The notes beneath the pieces were generated by a model. It saw nothing but the letters and a program-made list of their open reading frames with translations. It was not told the DNA's origin and ran no database searches. Of a stretch of 64,000 nucleotides of DNA, positions 12,109-23,574 are shown piece by piece. The translations under genes were made by a program, and so were the position numbers. Source of the DNA: Girardinichthys multiradiatus (taxonomy: Eukaryota; Chordata; Actinopteri; Cyprinodontiformes; Goodeidae); NCBI RefSeq assembly GCF_021462225.1, contig NC_061797.1:26063093-26127092 (forward strand), given 5' to 3'. Within the stretch, counting starts at the first letter, position 1. Each line of letters opens with the position of its first letter.

Positions 12109-12393
12109 TATTTAATTTTGAACACTTTGGCATTTCATAATAACTTGCTACATTCTTGTTCCACATTTTGTTACATATCACAAAACATTTCAAAAGGTCT
12201 AGTGTTCAGTTTTTGTTGTTTATTAGTCAGTGTTGTTAAAATTGCTCTTAACTAGCCATGCTTCCTTTTTTTTCTTTGAACATTTCCTGTCTGCCACTCT
12301 GAATTGCTGTCTAAGTGCCAAGAAGAAGCCCAACAGATTTACTTTCACAAGTGGAGCATTACGGCTAAAGCTATGATGCTCTGCTTGATATAT

Positions 12394-12770
12394 ATACAGT
12401 CAGGGACGTGCACAGATAGACACGAGGTGGTGCTAGAGCACCTGCCCTTTTATCCTATGGACAAAATAGTGCCCTCCTGAAATCTTTTTTTTTTTTTTAC
12501 AGTGTATAATGTGGGGCCCAAGGTAAAATTTCTGAATTTAAAGGCCTATAATACTAGTGCCCCACGTTTTGAAATTTTGATCGACAACTACCCCCCTTCC
12601 AACCAACACACATACGTGTCCCGCATTGTGTGTCTCTCAACGGAGACGGGCTGCGAGCAGAGCGGAGAGGTGGACGTGCGCTGGTGCAGCTTACCTCTTC
12701 TCTCCTCCCCTCCGCCGTCAGATAGAGCCCAGACCTGCCGACAGGGCGGCTAACCATTTAGGTAACAAAC
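12394..12770 (+). mobile_element. Possible DNA-transposon end (hAT-like start)
   Basis: CAGGGACGTGCACAGATAGA at 12403-12422 resembles the CAGGG... termini of hAT-type fish transposons. It is followed by GAGGTGGTGCTAGAGCACCT, a T-tract and a GC-richer segment. The opposite terminus and any transposase are absent. Confidence 0.3.
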
Positions 12771-13373
12771 AAAACGAATATACTTGCTTCCTAAACTTCA
12801 GATGAAAAAGATAAAACTTCACTTGCCAATAAATGGCATACCTTTACCCGCTATATCTTCTATGGCCGCCACCAGGCGCCAGGAGAATGTCTACGATTTA
12901 ACTCTTAGATTAAATTAGAAGAAATAAATACATTCTGTTGATGAGCTTCATAGATGTACATATTACATTTGCTATAATGGTCCCTGATGACTTCTGTTTG
13001 GCTCATGTTTTTATTTGGCAAATATGGCCAAATGAGCTGGTTAACATTAAAATTCATACACTACTAAAATACCTTTATTAAAGTTCAGTAAATGTGGGGC
13101 ATGTAGGCTAAGTTGTATTTTCTACTTCTGTGTGTGTAAAACTTATGATAAGATCAGAGTATTTTAATTTCTAAATAGCAGACATCTTATCAGTTCTCAG
13201 GACTTGTAATCGCATTATTTGTTATTCTCTAAGAATAATTTCTGTCATATATCACACAGGCTACATGCAGAAGTATAGATGATTCTTCTTATGATCATAT
13301 TCTCTGCTGTTGGTTTCATTTTGACAATAAAGATTTTATTACTGATTTTCTGGGTATAGTTGATTTCCACTCA
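12771..13373. other. No gene seen
   Basis: AT-rich spacer between two transposon fragments; nothing recognised. Confidence 0.5.
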
Positions 13374-13397
13374 ATGAATTGTAGAATAAAAATGAAA

Positions 13398-13896
13398 ACC
13401 ATCTGAAGATCTCAAACTTGGACTCATCAGACCAAAGCACAGATTTCCACTGGTCTAATGTCCATTCCTTGTGTTCTTTAGCCCAAACAAGTCTCTTCTG
13501 CTTGTTGCCTGTCCTCAGCAATGGTTTCCTAGCAGCTATTTTACCATGAAGGCCTGATTCACACAGTCTCCTCTTAACAGTTGTTCTAGAGATGTGTCTG
13601 CTGCTAGAACCCTGTGTGGCATTGACCTGTTCTCTAATCTGAGCTGCTGTTAACCCGTGATTTCTGAGGCTGGTGACTGGGATGAACTTATCGTCCGCAG
13701 CAGAGGTGACTCTTGGTCTTCCTTTCCTGGGGCGGTCCTCATCTGAGCCAGTTTCTTTGTAGCGCTTGATGGTTTTTGCGACTGCACTTGAGGACACTTT
13801 CATAGTTTGCACAATTGTTTGGACTGACTGACCTTTATTTCTTAAAGTAATGATGGCCACTTGTTTTTCTTTACTTAGCTGCTTTTTTCTTGCCAT
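13398..13896 (-). pseudogene. Tc1-like transposase, N-terminal fragment
   Basis: ATG at 13896 begins MARKKQLSKEKQ, followed by a helix-turn-helix region (QTIVQTMKVSSSAVAKTIKR), a GRPR hook (RKGRPRV) and a second helical domain (TAAQIREQVN, RTTVKRRL). It then reaches the first catalytic Asp block, LWSDESKFEIF. Right after FEIF the reading leaves transposase sequence. The second Asp and the Glu are missing. The N-terminal 165 or so residues are uninterrupted, so this is a recent copy lost by deletion rather than by slow decay. Confidence 0.88.
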
Positions 13897-14311
13897 AATA
13901 CAAATTCTAACAGTATATTCAGTAGGACTATCAGCTGTGTACTGTATCCACCTCCTGCACAACACAACTGATGGTCCCAACCCCATTTATAAGGCTTGAA
14001 ATCCTATTTATTAAACCTGACAGGGCACACCTGTGAAGTGAAAACCATTTCAGGTGACTACCTCTTGAAGCTCATCAACAGAATGCCAAGAGTGTGCGGA
14101 GCAGTAATCAAAGCAAAAGGTGGCTACTTTGAAGAACCTAGAACATAAGACATATTTTCAGTTGTTTCACACTTTTTTGTTCAGTATATAATTCCACATT
14201 TGTTAATTCATAGTTTTGATGCCTTCAGTGTGAAGCTACAATATTCGTAGTCATGAAAATAAAGACAACTCTTTGAGTGAGAAGGTGTGTCCAAACTTTT
14301 GGTCTGTACTG
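13398..14311 (-). mobile_element. Truncated Tc1-like transposon, 5' half
   Basis: The outer terminus is intact at 14311, reading GTCCAAACTTTTGGTCTGTACTG followed by TA. Inward come the terminal repeat, leader and the 5' half of a minus-strand transposase. The element stops abruptly near 13400 inside the catalytic domain and the opposite terminus is missing, so it cannot move. Confidence 0.85.
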
Positions 14312-14349
14312 TATATCTATATCAAACTTTATTAGAAAGTGCTTTAGGA

Positions 14350-15062
14350 TCCCCAACCCGAAGGCGCAGAGATGCGACCCTCTCATCCACTGGGGTAAAC
14401 CCCAACACGAGACAGCTGAGCTGGGGGGCAACAAGCAAACCCACACCAGCCCGCTGCCTCTCCCCGCGGGCCACTCCAGAGTAGAAAAGAGTCCAGCCCC
14501 TCTCAAGGAGATGGGTTCCAGAGCCCACGCTATGCGTGGAGGCGAGCCCGACTATTTCTAGTCGATATCTCTCGACCTCCCGCACCAGCTCAGGCCCCTT
14601 CCCCCCCAGCGAGGTGACATTCCACGTCCCTAGAGCCAGCCTAAGCATCTGGGGATCGGGCCGCCGAGGTCTCCACCTTCGTCCGCCGCCCAATCCTCTT
14701 TGCACCGGTCCCTCACGGTTCCCCCTGCAGGTGGTGGGCCCACTGTGGGATGGTCTCGCGTCTCTCATTCGGGCTTGGCCCGGCCGGGTCCCGCAAGGAG
14801 CAACCCGGCCACCAGGCGCTCTCCGACGAGTCCCGACCCCAGGCCTGGCTCCAGGGTGGGACCCCGGCTCCGCCGTACCGGGCGTCGTCACGTGCCTCAA
14901 TTCTGTAGTCATCTGTAGTCGCTCTTTGTCTGACCCGTCACCTAGAGCCTGTTTGTCATGGGAGACCCTACCAGGGGCATTTAAGCCCCAGACAACATAG
15001 CCTCTAGGATCATTCGAGCACTCAAACCCCTCCACCACGTTAAGGTGGCGGTTCAAGGAGGG
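14350..15062 (-). mobile_element. RTE/Rex3-type LINE fragment: 5' UTR and endonuclease start
   Basis: The minus-strand translation has TWNVTSLGGKGPELVREVERY, GSGTHLLERGWTLFYSGVA and [11 protein letters not shown], the start of an APE-type endonuclease. It shares this with the copy at 17366-18505. The fragment extends further 5' than that copy, to a GC-rich leader that ends in AAGGAGGGG near 15062. It breaks off at about 14350 after RLRVGD, where the other copy continues. LINEs usually lose the 5' end, so a copy that keeps only the 5' end implies a later deletion or rearrangement. Confidence 0.75.
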
Positions 15063-15780
15063 GCACGCAACAATCCCTCCATGCTATATAAGCTTGCCCA
15101 CCCCCAAGGCTCTACATGTGCGTGTCATGAAAATGTTAAATGTGAGTGTTTAAATTATTCATTTCAGTTGGGGCCCAGGCTGCCATGGGAACATGGAGAT
15201 GGAAAACCCTCGAGGCACTCCAATGACACACCCACACCCCAAGGCCCTATATGAGTGGTAGTGTGATGGAGCGGGAGGAGGGAGGTGTTTGGGGATGGGG
15301 AGGGAAGGACTGGGGGGCAGAATGCATTCCCGGGGTGCCGAGACCAATCAAAGGAGGGAGGCACAGGCACATCCACCATGCTGAAGTCTAGGGACAGGCA
15401 CCGAAAACTGACCGAAAACTGGGACCAACACCCCCAGCCCCCACGGAACCATCCAAACCCTCCCAAAGAAAAAACAAAAGTGATAGAGCCAAACCAAGCT
15501 GCAGCCTCCCCTGTGCCATTGCCACAGCAATAGCAATACCAGAAATCCTTTCAAATGTTGGTAGGGACACGCTAAAAAAGCACCAACCCCAACCACACAC
15601 CACCCACGAGGATCCACCCAGCACAAGGCTGAGAAGCCTGATGCAACCGTTAAGCCCTCTGCCCTGCCAGAAGAATGCACTCCTTGAAGGAGAGAGCACT
15701 TGCAAGGAACTCCCCTGCTGGTTTAAGAGGACCCTAAGCACATCCAATGCACCAAATGTCCCCTTACTAGCCATGGTTCA
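15063..15780. repeat. GC-rich unclassified interspersed repeat (candidate)
   Basis: Strikingly C-rich on the plus strand compared with its flanks. A short imperfect direct repeat (CACCCCCAAGGC... at 15098 and CACACCCCAAGGCCC at 15233) lies about 134 bp apart. Open frames on both strands reflect composition, not coding. It resembles an untranslated region of a retroelement adjoining the LINE fragment, but I cannot name the family. Confidence 0.4.
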
Positions 15781-17353
15781 GTTTAAGAGACAGATACTTT
15801 ATTATTGTCTGTTTAGTCATTCCCTATATTATGTGTAAAAGAAAAGCCCAGAAAAAATAAGCTAATAGGTTTCAAAAACTGGATTAATACCAGAGGTTTT
15901 GTAGCCATGTTTATGATTGTCACCTCTACAAAATTAATAGCTTTGAAGAGTTGAAACCTTTCTTATGAGTATGAATCCGTACTGGCTATTCTGATAACCT
16001 TTTTCAAAACCACCTGATGTAATTATTACTACATTTTGCAGTCTGCATGTTTGCTTAATTCTGTTTAAAGCTTAAACTCAATTCTTGCTTAATAAAACCA
16101 TCAATATCTTTTGGTTACTCCACCAATATAACTTAGAGTAATGAACTCATTTTGCTGTTGTATGGAAATTTTGTCTCATTACAATAATTTTGCCTGATCC
16201 ACTCGGCAGCCAATATTAAGAGTAAGGCCCTAAAGTCATACGCAGGGTTATTATGCTATACATCACAAAGTGCATTAGACTCATAAAAACTGTCAACAAG
16301 AAGGTAGGGAAGTTTGAATGGAGGCCCAGCAGGTTGTTATATTTTCTCCAAAGACTAAACTCCATTGCTCTGCTTCCCAGAGACATTTTGGCTTCTTCTG
16401 AAATCCACATATAGAACCCTTATCAGGATATTTCTTTGCTAACATCAATAGAAGGGTTAAAATTAAGTAAAATCCAGAAAGAAGAACAATGTTGTTTCTT
16501 CAGCCAAAGAAAGGCACATGTGCTTTGTTAAATGTGACATGTTTCAGCCTGGTGTCCAAGAAGGCTTCCTGTCTATAGTTCACACAAAACCTATGGGATT
16601 ATGACTGTTGGATACTGCTAATTTAGCAAAAATGAAAAACATTTTGGTTATTTATACCTTTTAATCTTGATTAATGTGTAAGAATGTTTAGTTAGTAATC
16701 TCCAACTTCATATTTTCTGAAATATAAATATGACATGACACAGAGGCCTATTTCTCTTAGCCACTCTTCAAATTGGCAAAGACAAAAGAACATGGGATTC
16801 AAAAAAGGACATCTGTTGTTCTTCAGAAGACAGAAGATGACTACGAAGAAAATAGCTGATTTAAATATTTTCCGATGTCTACAGTCAGAGAAAGAACTCG
16901 AACTATAACTACATCAATTAATTTTAAGGTTTTTTACACTTTTCAGATCATGTAGAAGAAAAAAATCCTGATTGTGAGTATTGGTTGGAGCATTGAGAAC
17001 TAACAAGATACGTACCTCATCTGAATCTTGGATCACAAAGTAAACAAACATTCATATGGATACCAATAGGAGAGTTGATTGTAAGACGTGTGCAGCCACT
17101 TGCTGCTAATTTCTTACTGTGAGTACAAAGATGCAGGCAAAATTCAGCAGTTAGGTACGTTATGTTTCCTTAGAAGCTCCCACTATTTTCAGCAACATAC
17201 CTTTTAAAGATAAAGCTTTCTTTAAGAACATTAACTTCTGAGCTAACTATCTAAAACGGGAAGGAAAATGCATAGATAAAAATTTGGATTTTGCAATAAG
17301 ACAGGCCTGTATGTGTATCGGTTAGAGTATTGTTGTAAAGATTAACAAAGAAT
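15781..17353. other. No gene seen
   Basis: AT-rich unique-looking DNA that served as the left target flank of the next LINE insertion. Confidence 0.55.
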
Positions 17354-17365
17354 AGGAATTTATGT
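17354..17365. repeat. Target-site duplication, left copy
   Basis: AGGAATTTATGT, identical to 20388-20399, marks the left border of the LINE insertion. Confidence 0.9.
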
Positions 17366-18505
17366 ATGTCTCCAACATCCCCGGAATCTGGTCAAAGCTC
17401 TCCTGGAGGTGGGAGTTGAATACATCCTTGGGTAAGGGCTCTGCCAGACCTTTCCAGCAGACCCTAACAATGCATATGGCCTGCCAAGTCTGTCCGGCTT
17501 TCTCCTGTTCCAGCGGATCCAACTCACCACAAGGTGGTGATCAGTGGACAGCTCAGCCCCTCTCTTTACCTGAGGGTCCAAAACATGCGGTCTGAAGGTC
17601 TGACAACACGACAACAAAGTCGATCATTAATCTCCTGCCTAGGGTGTCCTGGTGCCAAGTGCACTGATGAACACCCTTATGCTTGAACATGGTGTTCTTT
17701 ATGGACAATCCGTGACTAGGACAGAAGTCCAATAACGAACCACCACCTGGATTCAGATCGGGGAGGCCATTCCTCCCGATCACGCCTCTCCAGGTGACAC
17801 TGTCGTTTCCCACGTGGGCGTTGGAGTCCCCCAGCAAAATAATGGAGTCCCCAGGAGGGGTACTATCCAGCACCCCCAACAGGGAAGCCAAGAAGGCCGG
17901 GTACTCCGCACTACCACTCACCCCGTAGGCCAAAACGACAGTGAGAGACCTGTCCCCAACTCGGAGGTGCAGGGATGCGACGCTCTCATCCGCTGTGGTA
18001 AACCCCAACACAAGATGGCTGAGCTGGGGGGCAACAAGCAAACCCACCCCAGCCCATCACCTCTCCCCATGGGCCACTCCACAGTAGAAGAAAGTCCAGC
18101 CCCTCTCGAGATGATGGGTTCCAGAGCCCACGCTGTGCGTGGAGGCGAGCCCGACAATTTTCGTCGATATCTCACAACCTCCCGCACAAGCTTAGGCTCC
18201 TTCCCCCCCAGCGAGGTGATATTCCACATCCATAGAGCTAGCCTAAGCATCCGGAGATCGGGCCCCGGAGGTGTCCACCTTCGTCTGCCACCTGATCCTC
18301 AATGCACCGGTCCCTCATGGTTCCCCCTGCAGATGGTGGGCCCACTGGGGGATGGCTTCGTGTCTCTCGTTCGGGCTTGGCCGGGTCCCGCGAGGAGCAA
18401 CCCAGCCACCAGGCACTCTCCGATGAGTCCTGACCCCTGGCCTGGCTCCACGGTGGGACCCCGGCTCCGCCGTACCGGGCGCATCACATGCCTTGATTTT
18501 ACGGT
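17366..18505 (-). pseudogene. LINE endonuclease domain (inverted piece)
   Basis: On the minus strand: MWNITSLGGKEP near 18230, then [66 protein letters not shown] and LSTDHHLVVSW. These are the APE-endonuclease blocks including the GDxNAH-type and SDH-type (here TDHH) motifs. The frame is shifted at least twice: near 18110, and near 17600 where the reading moves to the frame with [18 protein letters not shown]. It is a relic cut off at the target flank just before the region that normally leads into the reverse transcriptase. Confidence 0.82.
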
Positions 18506-18540
18506 CCTTATGAAGGTGTCTTGAGGACCATAAAATACTC

Positions 18541-20340
18541 AAATGGTTGGCTTGTGGGACTCCTGAGTTCGGCTGATGGGTACCATGAGGCCAAGTGTGC
18601 CGCGACCCGGGCTGTGGCACAGGCAAAAACTCGAGCCTGGGAGGAGTTCGGTGAGGCCATGGAAAAGGACTACCGGTTGGAATCTAAATGATTCTGACAA
18701 ACTGTCCGGCGCCTCAGGAGGAGGAAGCAGTGCTTCACCAACACTGTTTACAGTGAGGGTGGAAAGCTGCTGACCTCGATTGGGGACATTATCGGGCGGT
18801 GGATCTCCTCAATCCTTACTTCGAGGATCTCCTCAATTCTGCCATCACGCATTCCCTGGTGGAAGCAGAGGCTGGGAACTCGGGGTTAGACTCATTCATC
18901 ACTGGAGGGTTCACCACCCAGGTTGAAGTCACTGAGGTGGTTAAAAAGCTCTGCGGTGGCAGGGCTTCGGGGGTGGATGAGATCCGTCCTGAGTACCTCA
19001 AGTCTCTGGATGTGGTGAGACTGTCATGTTTGACACGTCACTTTAACATTATGTGGGGGTCCGGGACAGTGCCTCTGGACTGGCAGGCTGCTCCAACTAT
19101 AGGGGGATCACACTCCTCAGCCTCCTTGGTAAGGCCTACGCCAGGGTATTGGAGAGGAGAGTCCGGCCGATAGTCGAACCTCAGCTTCAGAAGGAGCAGT
19201 GTTGTTTTTGTCCCGGCTGTGAAGCACTGGACCAGCTCTATACCCTCTGCAGGGTACTCAAGGTTTCATGTGAGTTTGACCAACCGATCCACATGTGTTT
19301 TGTTGACCTGGAAAAGGCATTCCAGTGTGTCCCTCGAGGTGCCCTGTGGGGGCTGCTCCAGGAGTATGGAATCGGGGGCCGTTTATTAGGGGCCATCCGG
19401 TCTCTGTACAAGCGGAGCAGGGGCTTGGTCCGCTTTGCTGGCACTAAGTCGGACCTGTTCCCGGCGCATGTTAGACTCCGGCAGGGCTGCCCTTTGTCAC
19501 CGGTCCTGTTCATAACTTTTATGGACAGGATTTCTAGGCACAGCCAAGGGCCGGAGGGTGTCTGGTTTGGGGACCAGTGGATTTCGACTCTTCTTTTTTC
19601 AGATGACGTGGGCCTGCTGACCCCCTCTAGCCAAGACCTACAGCATGCACTGGGGCGGTTCACAGCCAAGTGTGAAGTGGCTGGAATGAAAATCAGCTCC
19701 TCCAAGTCCGAGGCCATAATTCTCGACCAGAAAAGTTGGCTTCTCATCTTCAGGTTGGAGGGGAGTTCCTGCCTCAAATGGAGGAGTTCAAGTATCTCGG
19801 GGTCTTGTTCACGAGTGAGGGAAGAATGGAGCAGGTGATCGACAGACGGATCAGTGCGGCTGCCGCAGTAATGGAGGCGCTGTGCCGGTCCGTTGTGGTG
19901 AAGAGAGAGCTGAGCCGAAAAGCGAAACTCTCGATTTACCGGTTGGTCTACCTACCTACCCTCACCGAAAGAACGAGATCCCGGATACAAGTGGCTGAAA
20001 TGAGCTTCCTCCGTAGGGTGGCCGGGACCTCCCTTAGAGATAGGGTGAGGAGCTCGGCCATCCGGGAGGGGCTCGGAGTAGAGCCGCTGCTCCTCCACAT
20101 TGAGAGAAGCTAGTTGAGGTGGCTCGGGCATCTATACCGGATGCCTCCTGGACGCCTTCCTCGGGAGGTGTTCCAAGCATGTCCCACCGGGAGGAGGCCC
20201 AGGGTAGGTCCAGGACACACTGGAGGGACTATGTCTCTCGGCTGGCCTGGGAATACCTTGGGCTCCCCCTGGAGGAGCTGGAGGAGGTGTCTGGAGGGAG
20301 GGATGTCTGGGGGTCTCTGCTGAGTCTGCTGCCCCTGTGA
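18541..20340 (+). pseudogene. LINE reverse transcriptase and C-terminal region, broken
   Basis: Sense-strand blocks in order: AVAQAKTRAWEEFGEAMEKD; EVVKKLCGGRASGVDEIRPEYL; NYRGITLLSLLGKAY; HMCFVDLEKAF (first catalytic Asp); LRQGCPLSPVLF; LLFSDDVGLL (catalytic pair, GAT GAC at 19602-19607, with Ser in place of the usual Ala); EEFKYLGVLFTSEGRMEQ; and a C-terminal RDYVSRLAWEYLGLPLEELEEV. Breaks: stops near 18688 and 18694, a deletion of about 48 bp near 19088 (PLDWQ jumps to CSNYRG), a frameshift near 19735, an in-frame TAG at 20111-20113 and a frameshift near 20215. Not functional. Confidence 0.88.
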
Positions 20341-20387
20341 CCCGGTCCCGGATAAAGCGGAAGACGACGAGTCCGAGTATGAGAACG

Positions 20388-20399
20388 AGGAATTTATGT
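20388..20399. repeat. Target-site duplication, right copy
   Basis: AGGAATTTATGT, identical to 17354-17365, marks the right border directly after the LINE 3' tail. Confidence 0.9.
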
Positions 20400-22984
20400 T
20401 TACCTTTGTTGTCTGACAGGGAAGGTTTTAAATATGTGCATCCACGAGTTCCCTTTGTGACTTTTTTATTTTAAAGCACACTACAAGTTGCATATTTGGT
20501 CATTTCTTAAAACCATGAAAGTCCTTAGTTTTTTTCTGTCACAGCTTAATCACTGTTTTACAGATATATGGTTCATCCCCTTTTATTCTTTCTAAAATAC
20601 AAATTATTAACACATTTTTAGTTCGAATATTTATTAAATGTATTAATTTTCCATTACCTCGCAAGCAAAAGTTGTACCCCTACACCACTAGATCTGAGTG
20701 GGTCATTAGGTAGGGGGACATCCTATAAGCTAATAAATAGTATGCTTGCACAGCTGAATAGAGCCTAGGCACTGTGCAAAAGCATAATGGCACAACATCT
20801 TGGCACACAGTACGATGTAAATGCAATAATCTTCCAGCTTGCAGCTGACTTTTAAATACAGAATGATTTAATCAGATTATGGTATCTTTCATTGACTTAA
20901 TGAATTTTCTTATATAATCTCCTAAAATTATATTTTTTTGTTGTTATTCCCCTACTATTAGGGATTTGCTATGTCAACTTGCAAACATTTTGGACCCCAA
21001 TGATGAAACAACACAATAAGAGAAAAGAACCCTGAACACAGAAAGATAAACCCTATAAACGTAATTCATTATTATTTTAGGAAGATCATTTTCATTTTAA
21101 AAGCAACTTTATCATGCACTTTTTAAACTTTGTTGAAAATACGTATTCCATTTTCTGACAGCTGACATCCCTTGATGGAAGCCATTACTGCACGCATGGT
21201 TGGCAAGTGAGTTGTACTCACACTTTAAAGACCCAAAGTGGGGACAAAGATCAAACAAGACCGGATGGTAATTGTTTTGCAAACTGCATGTCAGCATGAA
21301 TGTGTAGTGCAGAAAAAGCCTCCTTTGCACAGCACTTTAAGGCATCAAATGTGATTCTGAAATAGCTTAATGTTTTTCTTTTTTTGTTTCCTGAGGAGGG
21401 CAATCTTTTGTAACAATCAATTACGATACATTTCCCCCTTTGTCTAGGCACTAATAGCTCCTGTCTGTGTGCATGGTGGGCCTTGTCTTGTAAATATACA
21501 GTGTTTTCCTTTTAAATGTCTTATAATATGCATGGGTAACACAGAAACACTCTATGACATAGGGATTGAGCATTAAAGCTGGAGAAGCAATTCAGCCGAG
21601 CTTCTGAGTCGGAGAACTGAGTACTTTGTGGCTTTCCTCCCATTAGCCAGATTGAATTACTTTGTTTTACTTTTAAGGCCCATCTGTTCTGGTTTAATTC
21701 ATTTTTCTTAATCTGTCATCTTGTGCATGTGTGACTGTGGATGTGGGCAAAATACTTCTTTGATGGGAGGCAACAGCTTTTGTAGACTATAAAATTATGT
21801 TTAAAGACTATTGTGACATCTGTAAGTTGTATGAATGGCTGCTGGAGTTTCCAGACTTTCTGAAATAATTCGCCCATTGCCATTAGATGCTTGGTAAAGA
21901 ACAACAATGTGTTGTGATCAAATTATGCCCCTGAAGTATATTAATTTCAAGACAGCTGTCACAACTGCAAGGTTTGTCCCATTTCCTTTCGAATAAATCA
22001 GCAGTGGAAGTGAGAAAGATAAAGATGAAGATGAAGAGATCTTTACTCAAGGGTTTTATCTGATGCAGCATCACATAAATTAGCAATGGAGAAAGCTCCA
22101 TTAAATTCCACAAAGTATTAGAAAGAGGAGAAGGATCAGACATTATTACTTCTGCAAGTTGGAAATGAAATCTAAATGAAATCTCAACAATATGAATTTA
22201 AATTGTATCAAAGTACAATAAACACATTTAAATTAACCTCAGTTTGGTTCCTTACCTTTTGTGTTCCATTCATTGCTTCAGACGGGCAACCTTCAGACAT
22301 TGAAGGTTTGTAGTTTTGGTTCTTCAGCAGAAGTCCTCAACAGGCTAAAGCTGCATATTAGCTCAGATATCCTTTGTCTCTGTCTGAAACAATGCTTCTT
22401 GTTAAAGGGCTTTACAAACATTTATACTGTAAGTAATACTTGTGAGCAGTCCACAGATCACATGCCATTCTGTCTTACCTTAAATTGCATGTCCTCACTT
22501 TACGACTTAAAGGTTTTATCTCAAATCAAGTTAAGCATGGGCATTTGCTGTAGCTTTCCTTTTCTTTTTTTGAACGCTTGGCATGCTTTTCCATGGCTTC
22601 ATGCACAAGAGTCTGGGAGCCCAATGATACACATGTGCTAGTATTCTGGTAGTTTTGTGTCCGCTGCACAACAGACTTTGTCTAGCAAGAGTCTTTTTTG
22701 TCTTTTTCCTTAGTTTGTGATTCAATGTAATGATTTTGTTTATGTTTGGCACCATACAAATGGATGTTTTTTGCAAGCATATTTATCGTCTCTGTTCACA
22801 GTTTGCAAAGGTCTCAGATAAGAACCCTCATGGACTGGTACAGCTAATTTCAGTCACACAAATAGATTTTTGATCAGGTTTGGAAGTTTGCTCTTTCAGG
22901 ACATTCCTTTGGGTATCAGAGGGTATGTGTACAGAAATATCAATATTAATATCAATATTATATTAATCAGGATAAGTTACTGCC
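20400..22984. other. No gene seen
   Basis: AT-rich unique-looking DNA. The 126-residue plus-strand frame at 22261-22641 has no recognisable motif and is treated as chance. Confidence 0.5.
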
Positions 22985-23341
22985 ATTAAAAAAGATCCTG
23001 GGTTCAAGACTCAGTTTGGGCCCTTTCCACATGGAGTTGGCATGTTCTACCAGTGCATGTGTGGGTTCTCTCAGGGTACCCTGCCTTCTTTTCGCAGTCC
23101 ATATACATGCATGTAAGGTTAATTGGTATGTCTACATTGCATATAGGTGTGATTGTGTGTGGATGGTTGTCTGTCCTGTTTGTCTCTGTGTTGCCCTATG
23201 ATGCACAGGCTACATGCTGTTCCCTGCCTCTTGCCCATCGCCTGATGGAGTCAGTTACCAGCACCCCATGACTTGCAAAGAATAAGTGGGTGTAGAAAGT
23301 AGATGGATGGATGGATGGATGGATGGATGGATGGATGGATG
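22985..23341 (+). repeat. tRNA-like SINE/retroposon copy 2 with (GATG)n tail
   Basis: Same family as the copy at 3640: GATCCTGGGTTCAAGACTC head with a B-box-like motif, GGAGTTGGCATGTTCTACCA, GGTTAATTGGTATGTCTA, GTGATTGTGTGTGGATGGTT, and an end of GTGGGTGTAGAAAG followed by about ten GATG units (23302-23341). It is the better-preserved copy. The tail type matches RTE-clade LINEs such as the one at 17.4-20.4 kb. Confidence 0.7.
23302..23341. repeat. (GATG)10 microsatellite
   Basis: About ten uninterrupted GATG units forming the tail of the preceding retroposon. Confidence 0.95.
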
Positions 23342-23538
23342 TTATGCACTAAATAAGGCAGGTGTTTTACCTTTACTCAGGTAACCACTTAGTTGATGCC
23401 AGATCTGTGGTAAAGTGACAGGACAAAAACACAGTCAGCTGACTGACGTTTCTGTACTAACAATCACAACACAATATAGCCAAATGTCACACAAGTACAA
23501 TATTTAATTATACCTGCATAGCAGACTAAGATAGAGAC

Positions 23539-23574
23539 ATGAATTGTAGAATAAAAATGAAAACCATCTGAAGA
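23539..23574. repeat. 36-bp exact duplicate of 13374-13409
   Basis: The 36 bases starting ATGAATTGTAGAATAAAAAT are identical at 13374-13409 and 23539-23574. The flanks differ completely. At 13.4 kb the segment touches the broken end of the Tc1 transposase. Confidence 0.85.

Larger units (their letters stand above)
17366..20387 (+). mobile_element. RTE/Rex3-type LINE with inverted 5' segment (twin priming)
   Basis: The right part (about 18541-20387) is sense and carries reverse transcriptase to the 3' end. The left part (17366 to about 18505) is antisense and carries the endonuclease. The whole is flanked by the same 12 bases, AGGAATTTATGT, at 17354-17365 and 20388-20399. The antisense part begins at the flank with the element-internal end (GDVGD-type codons) and runs back towards the 5' UTR. 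The sense part resumes about 45 codons further on (ACGTPES.ADGYHEAK). This is the structure of one insertion made by twin priming. The 3' tail is a degraded short repeat (ACGACGAGTCCGAG). Confidence 0.88.

Noticed and set aside
14536..15000. 154-residue plus-strand frame over the LINE endonuclease fragment
   Set aside because: It is the antisense shadow of the minus-strand LINE frame.
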